Origin: Chlamydiales bacterium
Lineage (GTDB): Bacteria; Chlamydiota; Chlamydiia; Chlamydiales; Simkaniaceae
Direction of reading: 5' to 3'
Length of the DNA: 64,000 bases
Assembly (NCBI GenBank): GCA_024233395.1
Contig: JACKPR010000002.1
Location: 496,001 to 560,000, forward strand
Made by a program: the position numbers and the translations under genes. The notes under the pieces were generated by a model. That model saw only the letters and a program-made list of their open reading frames with translations, ran no database searches and was not told where the DNA came from. Below are positions 14,632-22,751 of the stretch, in pieces (position 1 is the first letter of the stretch; the number at the start of each line of letters is the position of its first letter).

Positions 14632-15814
14632 TTCTTTGAACCCGTCTTAATTTTTCATAATCCTTTCTTATAGGTAGCTGCGAATACCATTTAATTTTCG
14701 GAAGGGTGATATTTTTTCTAATGAGAATTGCTTTAAGCTCTTTTTCACACCCTCCATAAAGATGAAGCACACCCTGACTATCTTGTTTTAATAAATATTC
14801 TGATGAAAAAATTTTCCCAATTTCTCTAGGAAAGATATAGGTTTGTTCCCCTTCTTTCTTCTTGAAAGATAAAACATCCGTTAAACGCCCTTCAATACAT
14901 TCAATTGCCATAAAGGATGATCCACAACTACATGTCCCTTCAATTAATACATCATCAAGCCGATAGCGGATGATCGGTTGCGTCGACCGAAATAAATCTG
15001 TGATAATTGGAAGAAAACGTCCCGTAGATCGATCAATATACTCTTTTTCAATATGGAGAACATCTTCATTCAAATGAAGGGTTCCTTTCTCGCATGTAAA
15101 ACCAAGAAATCCTTCTGTACATTGATAAACTTGGTCTATTCTTATCTTAAACTTTTTTTCTAAGAACTTTTCATCCAACGGTTCTAGAACTTCAGCGACA
15201 GAAATGACTTTTTTTGGATGAATTTTTGGAAGTTTTCTCAATAGAGAAGGAGGGCCTACAAGAATATCTGGATCGAATTCTTTGATCTCTTCATAGTCTC
15301 CATCTAAAGGAAAATATTTAAAGGATGATGCTGTCTCGTAAAGATTACTATTTGCCCTAAGAAAAAGGGCTACCTTTTCTTTTTTAAAAATGGAGCAAGT
15401 CAGAGTTTTTGCTAAAATATTTCCACACCAAAGCGCCGCTTCTTTTTCCGATGCTAAAAAGACTCCTCTTTTTCCAGAAGTTCCAGAGGAAAGCCCCACT
15501 GTTATTCCATTGATCTTTGAATCATAGGTTTTGTTTTTTTCCCCTTCAAGAGCAACCTGAACAGCTTTTTCTTTAGAAATCCCTGCAGTATTAAAGAGAT
15601 CAAAAGTTTCCATCATTTCTTTTTTCGAGATAATCGGAAAAGAAGCAAAGTTTGTCATATTTCCATAAAGCTTCCGATAAAAAGGCGAGTGTTTTTTTGC
15701 ATAAGAAACAATTTTTCTGATTCCTTTTTTATGCCATATTTCAAGCTTATTCCTGTCCCACTTGAGCCGCCTTTTCGTTTGAAAATAAGAACGAAGAATT
15801 TGCATTTTATTCAT
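14609..15814 (-). CDS. Phenylacetate-CoA ligase/CapK-type adenylate-forming enzyme (F390 synthetase-related)
   Basis: This protein of about 401 aa has ANL-superfamily motifs in order: GLSSGTSGKRGVFLASEKE (phosphate-binding loop), CTEGFLGFTCEKGTLHLNED (aryl/acyl pocket and core), ITDLFRSTQPIIRYRLDDV (the conserved arginine/aspartate hinge region) and CSCGSSF, a Cys pair seen in this subfamily. Such enzymes activate carboxylates as acyl-adenylates and pass them to CoA or another acceptor. The start at 15814 has AGGGAG 6 nt upstream and overlaps the preceding stop by 8 bp, indicating coupled translation; an in-frame extension to 15871 is less likely. In this cluster it probably activates an acid for condensation or transfer. 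Confidence 0.8.
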   Translation of the reverse strand: MNKMQILRSYFQTKRRLKWDRNKLEIWHKKGIRKIVSYAKKHSPFYRKLYGNMTNFASFPIISKKEMMETFDLFNTAGISKEKAVQVALEGEKNKTYDSKINGITVGLSSGTSGKRGVFLASEKEAALWCGNILAKTLTCSIFKKEKVALFLRANSNLYETASSFKYFPLDGDYEEIKEFDPDILVGPPSLLRKLPKIHPKKVISVAEVLEPLDEKFLEKKFKIRIDQVYQCTEGFLGFTCEKGTLHLNEDVLHIEKEYIDRSTGRFLPIITDLFRSTQPIIRYRLDDVLIEGTCSCGSSFMAIECIEGRLTDVLSFKKKEGEQTYIFPREIGKIFSSEYLLKQDSQGVLHLYGGCEKELKAILIRKNITLPKIKWYSQLPIRKDYEKLRRVQRNGNSIFV

Positions 15815-16610
15815 GAAAATCTCCCTCAGAGCCATGCGTCGTAATGATTTCAATTCGAGGATCATTACCAATCAAATCATTAAGTTTATGAAATGTTTCT
15901 AAATATTTTTTCCGATCATTCTGAGCTAAAAGACCTAAAAAATTAGGGGGAGCTTTTTGTTTTAATCCTTCTAAACTCCAGGATGCATCTGCAATCATTA
16001 AGATCCATTTTTCACCTTGTTTGAATGCAACTCCCATTTGACCTATCGCATGTCCAGGAAGATCAAACGCAAATAACTGCCCATTTCCAAATAAATCGAT
16101 TGCTGGAAAATCTTTTGAAAAAGGAAAAGTCGTGAATTGAGAGTGATCAATCATTAATGACCCACAAGGGATTTTTTTAGGTAAAAGCCCCGGAATAAAT
16201 CCTTCTTTTAAGGCTTTAAATCCTTTTAAATTTCTTACAAATTCATACGCCGTTTTAGAAAAAATCCATTTAGTATTTTTAAAATCTTTTAATCCTCCGA
16301 TATGATCAGGATGGAAGTGAGTAATAAACAAATAATCAATAGTCAAGTCAGACAAATTTTCTCGCATTCCTTCTAGCTTTACAGGAGTAAATAATCGATA
16401 TAGAAAGTAAGGAAACTTCTTTGTTTCCTTAAAAAAATGAGAACTATAACCGGTATCGATTAACACTCTTCCCAAACCAGGAATATCTAAAAGAAACGAT
16501 CGCGCCCAAAATTTAACCCACTGGTATTTTTTCGAGCGAGATGCAACTTTTGCAAGTTGCTTGCAATACCCTAATTTATAAACTTTGACCTTCACACCAC
16601 CAGTTTCCAT
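15807..16610 (-). CDS. Metallo-beta-lactamase-fold hydrolase (lactonase-like)
   Basis: This 267-aa MBL-fold protein carries the H-x-H-x-D-H motif in FITHFHPDHIGGLKDF, plus RVLIDTGYSSHF at the start of the fold, DLPGHAIGQMGV (third metal-ligand histidine) and an aspartate in MIADASW. The pattern resembles N-acyl homoserine lactone lactonases and other dizinc ester/lactone hydrolases. The ATG at 16610 is used, although a GTG at 16595 or TTG at 16631 is possible because the Shine-Dalgarno signal is weak. It overlaps both neighbours. In a KAS III-containing operon it could hydrolyse a thioester or lactone intermediate, or act as a tailoring cyclase. The fold is certain; the reaction is inferred. 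Confidence 0.82.
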   Translation of the reverse strand: METGGVKVKVYKLGYCKQLAKVASRSKKYQWVKFWARSFLLDIPGLGRVLIDTGYSSHFFKETKKFPYFLYRLFTPVKLEGMRENLSDLTIDYLFITHFHPDHIGGLKDFKNTKWIFSKTAYEFVRNLKGFKALKEGFIPGLLPKKIPCGSLMIDHSQFTTFPFSKDFPAIDLFGNGQLFAFDLPGHAIGQMGVAFKQGEKWILMIADASWSLEGLKQKAPPNFLGLLAQNDRKKYLETFHKLNDLIGNDPRIEIITTHGSEGDFHE

Positions 16611-17547
16611 ACCTTTTAAGTCCCTCTTCAATTGAAATTTTAGGAAGATATCCTAATTCATTCATTGCCTTATTAATATTATATGTTTGAGAATGCGCTA
16701 GAACTCCAATTGTATAGGGAGTAAAAATCGGCTCCTTTTTCGTGATTTTAGAAAACCATTCAGCTCCTCTTGCAAGAGTCATTGAAAGCCCATAAGGAAC
16801 TTCTTTAATTTTCATCTCTAATCCTGCAAATTTTGCTAACGTCGAAAAAAGAGTATAAAGTTCCCAAGGTTCGCCATTTGTAATGTTATATTTAGCTCCT
16901 TTTTTCCCTTTTTCTAGGGCTAGAACTAAACTTTCTGCAGCATTGTCGACATAAGTAATATCAACCCAAATTCCTTCTTTTTTAAACCTAGGAATTCCTC
17001 CCTTTTTTAATGCTTTAATAAGGCGTGGTAAAAGAACCTGATCTCCTGGTCCAAAAATTCCTCTTGGACGTATCGTGACACAGTGAAGTCCAGACTTTCC
17101 ATAATCATCAACAAACTTTTCAGACAAAAATTTTGTTTGAACATAATGATTTGCAAAGCGTTTAGCAAATCGAGATTCTTCAGTCAGATTCCAACGATCC
17201 TGAAAATTATAATAAAGAGAAGGTGTGGAAACATGAATAAACTTTCTCATACCATAATATAAGGCAGCATCAAGAAGGTGACCTGTTCCACGTGCATTTG
17301 TTTCATAAAACGCATCATATTTTCCCCAAGGTGAAGAAAGAGCTGCACAATGAATGACCCCATCAGCACCATTTAAAAGATCAAATACTGACTCACGACA
17401 ACGAATATCCCCTTGAAGAATTTCTACTCCTTCAATACTTTCTCCCTTTTTTCTCGCAAAACCCATGACCTTATAGCCCTTATCTCTTAATAAAACTGCA
17501 ACTCTTCGTGCTAGAGATGATCTAATTCCAGTGATTACAACTTTCAT
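16576..17547 (-). CDS. NAD(P)-dependent epimerase/dehydratase (extended SDR, 3-beta-HSD type)
   Basis: This is a 323-aa extended short-chain dehydrogenase. The N-terminus VVITGIRSSLARRVAVLL is the nucleotide-binding glycine-rich region (with S/L substitutions in the usual GxxGxxG). GADGVIHCAALSS, HVSTPSLYY, the active-site Tyr-x3-Lys in YVQTKFLSE and IRPRGIFGPGDQ follow. The pattern is that of sterol/ketone-type 3-beta-hydroxysteroid dehydrogenase relatives, the group that also includes OleD of olefin biosynthesis. Its ATG directly adjoins the ATP-grasp stop (1-bp overlap), so it is translationally coupled. In the operon it probably reduces a beta-keto or sugar intermediate. The family is secure; the substrate is not visible. 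Confidence 0.85.
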   Translation of the reverse strand: MKVVITGIRSSLARRVAVLLRDKGYKVMGFARKKGESIEGVEILQGDIRCRESVFDLLNGADGVIHCAALSSPWGKYDAFYETNARGTGHLLDAALYYGMRKFIHVSTPSLYYNFQDRWNLTEESRFAKRFANHYVQTKFLSEKFVDDYGKSGLHCVTIRPRGIFGPGDQVLLPRLIKALKKGGIPRFKKEGIWVDITYVDNAAESLVLALEKGKKGAKYNITNGEPWELYTLFSTLAKFAGLEMKIKEVPYGLSMTLARGAEWFSKITKKEPIFTPYTIGVLAHSQTYNINKAMNELGYLPKISIEEGLKRYGNWWCEGQSL

Positions 17548-18650
17548 TATTTACCTACTCTTTCACCGTTATATTCCACATCTTCAGTAAGAAGCTGATA
17601 AATTTTTTTTCTTTGCTTAAAGGCCATTTTAAAAATTCCAAAAAGAATCACTGGAAGGCTCAATAAAGGTCGCACATCATCCCATCGAAAAAGAACATTT
17701 TTTCCTTTCACAAAATCCTTTAAAAAGTTTTTTCTTAAAATTTCTCTCTGTTTAATTCCATAAAGAATCATCGTAATCGGTTCATGATAGATTTTTCCTA
17801 CACTTCCTTTTAAAAAGATCTCTTCGAAAAAAGCTTTTGCTAGATTAGGATTGCAATCAAACAGGTGAACACCACTTGTAGCTCTTGGATTACACTCAAT
17901 CACATAAAGTTTTTTCTTAGAGCGAATAAAATCAAAAGAAATTTGACCTGAATAATCAATCTTTTTTAAGAAATTTTTCATGAAATCAACAATTTCAGAA
18001 TCTTCAACACTTAAAGAAGACATTGAAGCTCCTATTCCAATTGAGTGAAGAACCTTGTAAATGCTGTAAGCTCGAATAGAACCATTCTTGACAACCGCAT
18101 AACTGCAATAGGATTCTCCCTCAATAAACCTTTGAACGATTTTAGGGTTCCTCTTATCATCCTTGATCTCTTTCTCAGACCGGATAACTTCAACAAAAGC
18201 TGCAAACCTAGAGTAAACCGGCTTGACAATATATGGAGGTAAAAGAGTCTTATCCTTCAAGAATTCTGTTTCAGGGCTAATCTCTTTAGTCATCTGATAA
18301 AACGTCCATTTATTGTGGAGACTCTCAACAAGCTCAAAAGAAGAAGAAAAAACCTCACAGAAAAGGCTCTCTTTAATTTTTGCAATATATAAAGCCTCTT
18401 CACAATTTGGAATTAAAAGATCAACGCCCTCTTGAGAAATGATTTGATTAAGATCTTCCGAAAAACCTTTTAAGTCAGTTGCAGGAGGACGAACATGCAC
18501 ATATCTATCTACACATTTTGAATACGTGCAAATAGTTTTGGGAAGACTATCAACACAAATAACTCGGCAACCCCATCGATAAAAAGAGCGCGCTAAATCC
18601 AATGTAACTGGAGCTCTAGCTCCTGTTAGAAGAATCGTCTTAGTATTCAA
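17547..18650 (-). CDS. ATP-grasp ligase
   Basis: This 367-aa protein begins with a pre-ATP-grasp Rossmann-like domain (TILLTGARAPVTLDLARSF, VICVDSLP). The ATP-grasp domain follows: YIVKPVYSRFAAFVEVI, IVQRFIEGESYCSYAVV, ISFDFIRSKKKLYVIECNPRATSGVHLF. The last stretch holds the Mg-binding E-x-N-P-R of carbamoyl-phosphate synthase-type enzymes. ATP-grasp enzymes join a carboxylate to an amine, thiol or hydroxyl through an acyl-phosphate. The C-terminus carries a hydrophobic patch (LLSLPVILFGIFKMAF) and may be membrane-associated. It overlaps the KAS III gene by 11 bp. In this operon it would make an amide or ester bond in the product. The assignment to fold is firm. Confidence 0.85.
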   Translation of the reverse strand: MNTKTILLTGARAPVTLDLARSFYRWGCRVICVDSLPKTICTYSKCVDRYVHVRPPATDLKGFSEDLNQIISQEGVDLLIPNCEEALYIAKIKESLFCEVFSSSFELVESLHNKWTFYQMTKEISPETEFLKDKTLLPPYIVKPVYSRFAAFVEVIRSEKEIKDDKRNPKIVQRFIEGESYCSYAVVKNGSIRAYSIYKVLHSIGIGASMSSLSVEDSEIVDFMKNFLKKIDYSGQISFDFIRSKKKLYVIECNPRATSGVHLFDCNPNLAKAFFEEIFLKGSVGKIYHEPITMILYGIKQREILRKNFLKDFVKGKNVLFRWDDVRPLLSLPVILFGIFKMAFKQRKKIYQLLTEDVEYNGERVGK

Positions 18651-19617
18651 TTAACATCCCCCCTATCGAAAGACCTGCTGAGGTCCCTATCATCAATGCT
18701 CTGTCCCCCCTTTTTAATCTTCCTTGCATCACGGATAAATGAAGAGCCAATGGAATCGAAGCAGCTATCATATTCCCATAATCTTCAACAATATCTACAA
18801 GAAGCTCTGCAGAAATTCCGATTCTCTTTGCCATTAGCCGTAATCCAAAGGGACTTGCTTGATGAGGAATCATCAGATCAAGTTGCTCCCGATTGATCCC
18901 TCCTTGAGAAAGAACCTCTTCAAAAAATGCTTCAATCCGAGGAGCTATACTCCGATAAAGCTTTGGACCATTCATCTGAAAATACTTTTTTTCACTATCA
19001 AGCCCATTATAAAACTTGCTCCCCCCACCTTCTAGAAGGCATGCTTCTTGGTTTTCGCTCCAAGTTTCAAATTTTGAAGAAAGAATTCTGGATTTTCCCT
19101 TTTCATCACGCCCAATAACAGCAGCTCCCGCACCATCACCAAAAAGTGCTGCAGTTTTAAGATCTTGTGCATTTAAACCCTTTGAAGCAATCTCTGAAGA
19201 AACAATTAACAAATACTTATGCCTTCCTTCCTCAAGTAAAAAAGAAGCAAAGTCTAAAGCAGTTAAAAAGCTTAAACAGGTAGAATTTACATCAAAAGTT
19301 GTTGCCTGAGAAAGGCCCAATTTTTTATGGATTAGTGCAGCTGTTGAAGGTATTGCCTGTTCAGGAGCGCTACTTGCACCAATAACCCCGTTAATTTCTG
19401 AAGGTTCAATTCCTGCATTTTTTATAGCTTCCTTAGCTGCATGAACACCCATTTCAGATACAGTTTCATCTTCAATATAATACCGCATCCTTACTCCGCA
19501 ACCATCCATAATTGTTCCAGGTTTTAAACCCAGTTTTTTTTCAAGGTCTTCAGCAGTTATTTGCTTTTTAGGTAAATAACATCCTGTTCCCAAAATTTTC
19601 ACATTCTTTCTAGACAT
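18640..19617 (-). CDS. 3-oxoacyl-ACP synthase III-type condensing enzyme (KAS III)
   Basis: This 325-aa thiolase-fold protein keeps the FabH catalytic triad: Cys114 (in NSTCLSFLTAL), His252 (in MIPHQAS) and Asn282 (in DYGNMIAAS). Also present are GDGAGAAVIG and the C-terminal GTSAGLSIGGM. It therefore should condense an acyl-CoA or acyl-ACP with malonyl-ACP or another acyl thioester. The cluster context (adenylating enzyme, Rieske oxygenase, SDR, ATP-grasp) and separation from other fatty-acid genes argue that it is a dedicated copy for a special product rather than housekeeping FabH. It overlaps its neighbours on both sides (8 and 11 bp). The product is unknown. Confidence 0.9.
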   Translation of the reverse strand: MSRKNVKILGTGCYLPKKQITAEDLEKKLGLKPGTIMDGCGVRMRYYIEDETVSEMGVHAAKEAIKNAGIEPSEINGVIGASSAPEQAIPSTAALIHKKLGLSQATTFDVNSTCLSFLTALDFASFLLEEGRHKYLLIVSSEIASKGLNAQDLKTAALFGDGAGAAVIGRDEKGKSRILSSKFETWSENQEACLLEGGGSKFYNGLDSEKKYFQMNGPKLYRSIAPRIEAFFEEVLSQGGINREQLDLMIPHQASPFGLRLMAKRIGISAELLVDIVEDYGNMIAASIPLALHLSVMQGRLKRGDRALMIGTSAGLSIGGMLIEY

Positions 19618-20584
19618 TCAGTTCTACCTCATATCTTTTAGGAATTAAGTCTTCTCCCCTAAGAATTTTTTCGATCCAAGGACCCATGTAATCTCCCTTG
19701 GTGGAAACAAAATTATTTTTTCCCCAAAGTTTTAAATTCTCACTTTGGAGCTTTAACATTTGAGCATCTTGCTTCACTGCAATTTCGAAGAATAATTTCG
19801 CAATAGGCCTAAAAATCCATTTAGGTAAAGTTGTTTGATAAAGATTTGCCGTATAAACACGCGTATGATCAGCACTAATCGGGTGAACAAATGCCGTCAT
19901 AAACAAGTTGTCTCCTTTTGATGTTTGAAACTCAAGTTGAAAACAGTTTGGACCAATAACCCTTCCAAAGTTTCGAACAATACTTCTTCCCATTGTTAGA
20001 ATTCTATGAATAATCCCCTCTTGCTTTTGCTCATTTATCGTTTCCGCATGAATGCAATCCCTCTCAACACTCACGCTGATTCTCACCTTTTTTTCTTTTC
20101 CCCTTTTTCGAATCCAACCATTATGAACAAAAAGTGTATGCATCGGATCTAATGCATTTTCCATCACATGAAAAACAGAACTCTCTGCATCATTGACCAT
20201 ATAAAAACATTTATGAGTTTCCCATTGTTTAATTTTAGGTAGGGGACCGGTTCCAATCCAAATTAATCCATACCTTTCTCGAACCTTAAAACTTTTGACG
20301 CCATGAATATTTCTAGTCTTACACCCAGAAACCCCTGGAATCTTTAGACATTTCCCTCCTTCAGAAAATGTCCATCCATGATAAGGGCAAACAATTGCTT
20401 CTTCTTGAAGATACCCTTCTGATAAAGGTGCTCCACGGTGAGGGCACCGATCTTCTAATGCAATGATCTTCCCTTTTGCTCCCCTAAAAATCACCAACGG
20501 CTTCCCCTCTAAGAAAACCCTTAACGGTTTATCTTTTAAATCTTTTGTAAATCCAACTGGATAACTAAATTGAACAACGTTCAT
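19610..20584 (-). CDS. Rieske non-heme iron oxygenase
   Basis: This 324-aa protein has a Rieske [2Fe-2S] domain with ligands C47-x-H49 and C66-x2-H69 (CPHRGAPL and CPYHGWTF). A catalytic domain follows, with the bridging Asp and mononuclear iron ligands in ENALDPMHTLFVHNGW (Asp146, His149, His154). It belongs to the ring-hydroxylating/oxidative demethylase alpha-subunit class (VanA/CAO/PaO-like), which hydroxylate or oxidatively cleave hydrophobic substrates using electrons from a reductase. No reductase or ferredoxin gene is seen in the window. It is the first enzyme gene after the TetR regulator and overlaps the KAS III gene by 8 bp. Confidence 0.88.
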   Translation of the reverse strand: MNVVQFSYPVGFTKDLKDKPLRVFLEGKPLVIFRGAKGKIIALEDRCPHRGAPLSEGYLQEEAIVCPYHGWTFSEGGKCLKIPGVSGCKTRNIHGVKSFKVRERYGLIWIGTGPLPKIKQWETHKCFYMVNDAESSVFHVMENALDPMHTLFVHNGWIRKRGKEKKVRISVSVERDCIHAETINEQKQEGIIHRILTMGRSIVRNFGRVIGPNCFQLEFQTSKGDNLFMTAFVHPISADHTRVYTANLYQTTLPKWIFRPIAKLFFEIAVKQDAQMLKLQSENLKLWGKNNFVSTKGDYMGPWIEKILRGEDLIPKRYEVELNV

Positions 20585-20602
20585 ATCATCCTCAAAAAAA
20601 AA

Positions 20603-21169
20603 TTATGGAATCATTCCCATTAAACAATGATCCACATAAGCATCTAAATCTTCTTCCTTAATAATATCCTGAACAACACGTGTTTTTTTATTCAGCATAA
20701 TCGAAGTAATCCCGTGAATTGCTGCCCAGAAAAAACCCACCATCTTCATCGCCACATCCATCGAAATATAAAAACGACGGACCAATTCCGTTTCAATCTC
20801 TCTTAACTTTGCATTTACTACATCCAAGTACCACTGAGGAGCCCTTTCAACCGATTCATTCTCAAAAAGCATTTTCCAACGATGAGGATGCTCCTTTGCA
20901 AAGCGCATGTATGCCCCACCCATTGCCCGAACTCCACTTTTCAAATCATCTTCTTCCTCAAGGGCCTTTAATATCCCATCATATAAAATATCTAAACTCC
21001 GAGCATTTAATCTCAGAACAATCTCATCCATCCCTTCAAAAACGTTATAAACCGTTCCAATCGAGCAGCCACATCCCTTAGCCAAGTCCCGAATCCTCAA
21101 TCCGGTCCCCGTCTCTAAAACGTTCCACCCTAAATCTAATATCTTACTTCGTAACTGGTTTCTACTCAT
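20603..21169 (-). CDS. TetR-family transcriptional regulator, probable cluster regulator
   Basis: This protein of about 188 aa has an N-terminal TetR helix-turn-helix. RIRDLAKGCGCSIGTVYNVF matches the consensus recognition motif (I..A...GvS.gtlY..F). The C-terminal helical part includes a TetR_C-like WAAIHGITSIMLNKKT. The start is set at the ATG at 21169 rather than the TTG at 21199. It lies 19 bp upstream of the Rieske oxygenase gene and is co-oriented with the whole cluster, so it is the likely controller of the operon. By analogy with FadR/TetR-type regulators the ligand may be an acyl-CoA or the product. The assignment to TetR is strong. Confidence 0.85.
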   Translation of the reverse strand: MSRNQLRSKILDLGWNVLETGTGLRIRDLAKGCGCSIGTVYNVFEGMDEIVLRLNARSLDILYDGILKALEEEDDLKSGVRAMGGAYMRFAKEHPHRWKMLFENESVERAPQWYLDVVNAKLREIETELVRRFYISMDVAMKMVGFFWAAIHGITSIMLNKKTRVVQDIIKEEDLDAYVDHCLMGMIP

Positions 21170-21244
21170 TGTTTGAACTATGTTCACCCATTTACACAAA
21201 TGCTACCAATTGCCCAACATTTAATCAACCTCAAATGAAAATCT

Positions 21245-21769
21245 TTATTTACCTTTCTGAACAATCCGCACCGCCTCCTCAAAACTCTCCTCTAGAACAG
21301 TCTCCAATGTATACTCGGTTTTATTCGCGCTAAAAATTACTTTGCCTTTGATAATTTCAACTGAAGACAGCTTTCCTATCTCGTTATTAATCCCCAAAGG
21401 AGTTTTAAAAATTATCGACAGTTGAATGTTTTGCTCACTAAAAGGAAAGTTATGGAGATAAGGCTTCAACTCTTTATTATTGTTAATTTCAAACATATAC
21501 TCTTTTGCACAAGTTACAATTAGCTTTCTTGCATCATCTATACTGGCCTCTTTATTACAAGTCAGCCCAAGAAATAGCGATTTAATGTCTTCATTCATAC
21601 TCCCCCCTACACCACTTGGCTCTAAACCATATTTGTAGTAAAATTTTTTACCAATTTGACCTAGAGTAGAATATGCTAATTTTTCATGTTCAGAATAAAG
21701 TGAATCTATCTTATTACCATATAACATACTAGTTCCTAGTAGTAGAAGAATAAATCCTTTTTTAATCAT
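21245..21769 (-). CDS. Exported small protein, third paralogue downstream of Rhs (candidate immunity protein)
   Basis: This 174-aa protein has a clear signal peptide (MIKKGFILLLLGTSMLYG, cut after YG). The mature part aligns in pattern with the two genes upstream: YGLEPSGVGGSMNEDIKSLFL corresponds to YGMFATGDGGSFMEKINSVFL, and ARKLIVTCAKEYMFEINNNKELKPYLHNFPFS to the paralogues' VLMVNCVEEYLLRINEDEKVRPYLNHFPFS. It lacks the shared C-terminal VNDVNAKLRAKYNL tail of the others. No enzyme motif is visible. Its position after an Rhs gene and its export point to a periplasmic protein, possibly immunity, but the function is not shown. A weak link to known chlamydial protein families of unknown function is likely. 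Confidence 0.6.
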   Translation of the reverse strand: MIKKGFILLLLGTSMLYGNKIDSLYSEHEKLAYSTLGQIGKKFYYKYGLEPSGVGGSMNEDIKSLFLGLTCNKEASIDDARKLIVTCAKEYMFEINNNKELKPYLHNFPFSEQNIQLSIIFKTPLGINNEIGKLSSVEIIKGKVIFSANKTEYTLETVLEESFEEAVRIVQKGK

Positions 21770-21866
21770 AATATCCTCTTATATAGGTATCAATATTATC
21801 CTTTATTTCCTGTTCAAATGTGGGGCTTGAAAAGCTGTGATCAAAAAATTTACTAGGTTTACGTAT

Positions 21867-22517
21867 TTAAAGATTATATTTCGCCCTTAACTTAGCGTTT
21901 ACGTCGTTAACATTGTTCTTATTCATTGATGGGGGAAATGGATCATGAGATTTATTCTTAACGTCCTGGTCATATGTTAACAACCCTGCATCTTTAACTT
22001 TTTTCAAAGCCTCCTCATAAGGTTCCTCACAAATATCAACTAATTGCTTTTTTTCATGATCGTACGAACAATAATAAATTTTTCTATTTACTATTCCTAC
22101 TAAACCAATAAACCCAAACTTAACTCTTTTTGAAGGTCTCTCGTAAAAAGCAATTTGGAATTCAATCCCTGATGATGAAAAGGGAAAGTGATTTAAATAA
22201 GGCCTAACTTTTTCATCTTCGTTTATTCTTAATAAGTATTCCTCAACACAATTAACCATTAAAACTCTTGTTTGATCTACATCATATTCTTTATCAAATG
22301 TTGAAAAGGAAAGAAAAACACTGTTAATTTTTTCCATAAAAGAGCCGCCATCCCCCGTTGCAAACATTCCATATTTTGCTTTAACTGACCGCCTAAAATC
22401 ACTGGTAACATTATCAGCATATTTACAATAAATAGGTTCTTTAGGATTGTTGATATACTTGATAAATACTATCGAAAGAATAGAAGCAGAAAAAATTAAT
22501 AAAATAAATTTTTTCAT
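21867..22517 (-). CDS. Exported small protein, second paralogue (candidate immunity protein)
   Basis: This 216-aa protein has an N-terminal membrane/signal segment (ILLIFSASILSIVFIKYI), then YCKYADNVTSDFRRSVKAKYG and the conserved GDGGSFMEKIN, VLMVNCVEEYLLRIN and PYLNHFPFS blocks. The C-terminus NNVNDVNAKLRAKYNL is nearly the same as the last residues of the Rhs protein (KVNDINNKLKAKYNIN). The gene follows a decayed Rhs C-terminus at 22528-22725, just as the 22752-23414 gene follows the intact one. That is the layout of an orphan toxin-immunity pair. The 3' flank (about 21836-21866) matches that of the next copy, so gene and flank were duplicated together. Confidence 0.62.
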   Translation of the reverse strand: MKKFILLIFSASILSIVFIKYINNPKEPIYCKYADNVTSDFRRSVKAKYGMFATGDGGSFMEKINSVFLSFSTFDKEYDVDQTRVLMVNCVEEYLLRINEDEKVRPYLNHFPFSSSGIEFQIAFYERPSKRVKFGFIGLVGIVNRKIYYCSYDHEKKQLVDICEEPYEEALKKVKDAGLLTYDQDVKNKSHDPFPPSMNKNNVNDVNAKLRAKYNL

Positions 22518-22527
22518 TTTTAATTAC

Positions 22528-22725
22528 CTAGTCCAGGTTATATTGTTTTTTTAATCCCTTATTATAATCGTCAATCTGATCAATATTTACTGGAGACATA
22601 AGCATATGTTCTTTTATCGGATTAAGGGATTGAGGCCTTAACATTTCAACATGACTATCATTAAACATTGCCGATTTAATACAATTTATAGGATTTGCAA
22701 AAAAAGCGACTAGGTCATTCTCAAA
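22528..22725 (-). pseudogene. Orphan remnant of an Rhs toxin C-terminus
   Basis: The minus strand encodes about 65 codons ending in TAG at 22528. They match the last part of the Rhs protein residue for residue at most positions: NDLVAFFANPINCIKSAMF versus NDLVAFFANPVNCIGSAMF, SLNPIKEHMLMSPVN versus SINPITEHRFMSPVN, and a diverged QYNLD end. There is no start codon, and the match stops at about 22725, so this is a displaced C-terminal tip rather than a gene. Such orphan tips are a hallmark of Rhs loci that exchange toxin ends. Confidence 0.8.
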
Positions 22726-22751
22726 TCAAAAAATTTATTAGGTTTACGTAT

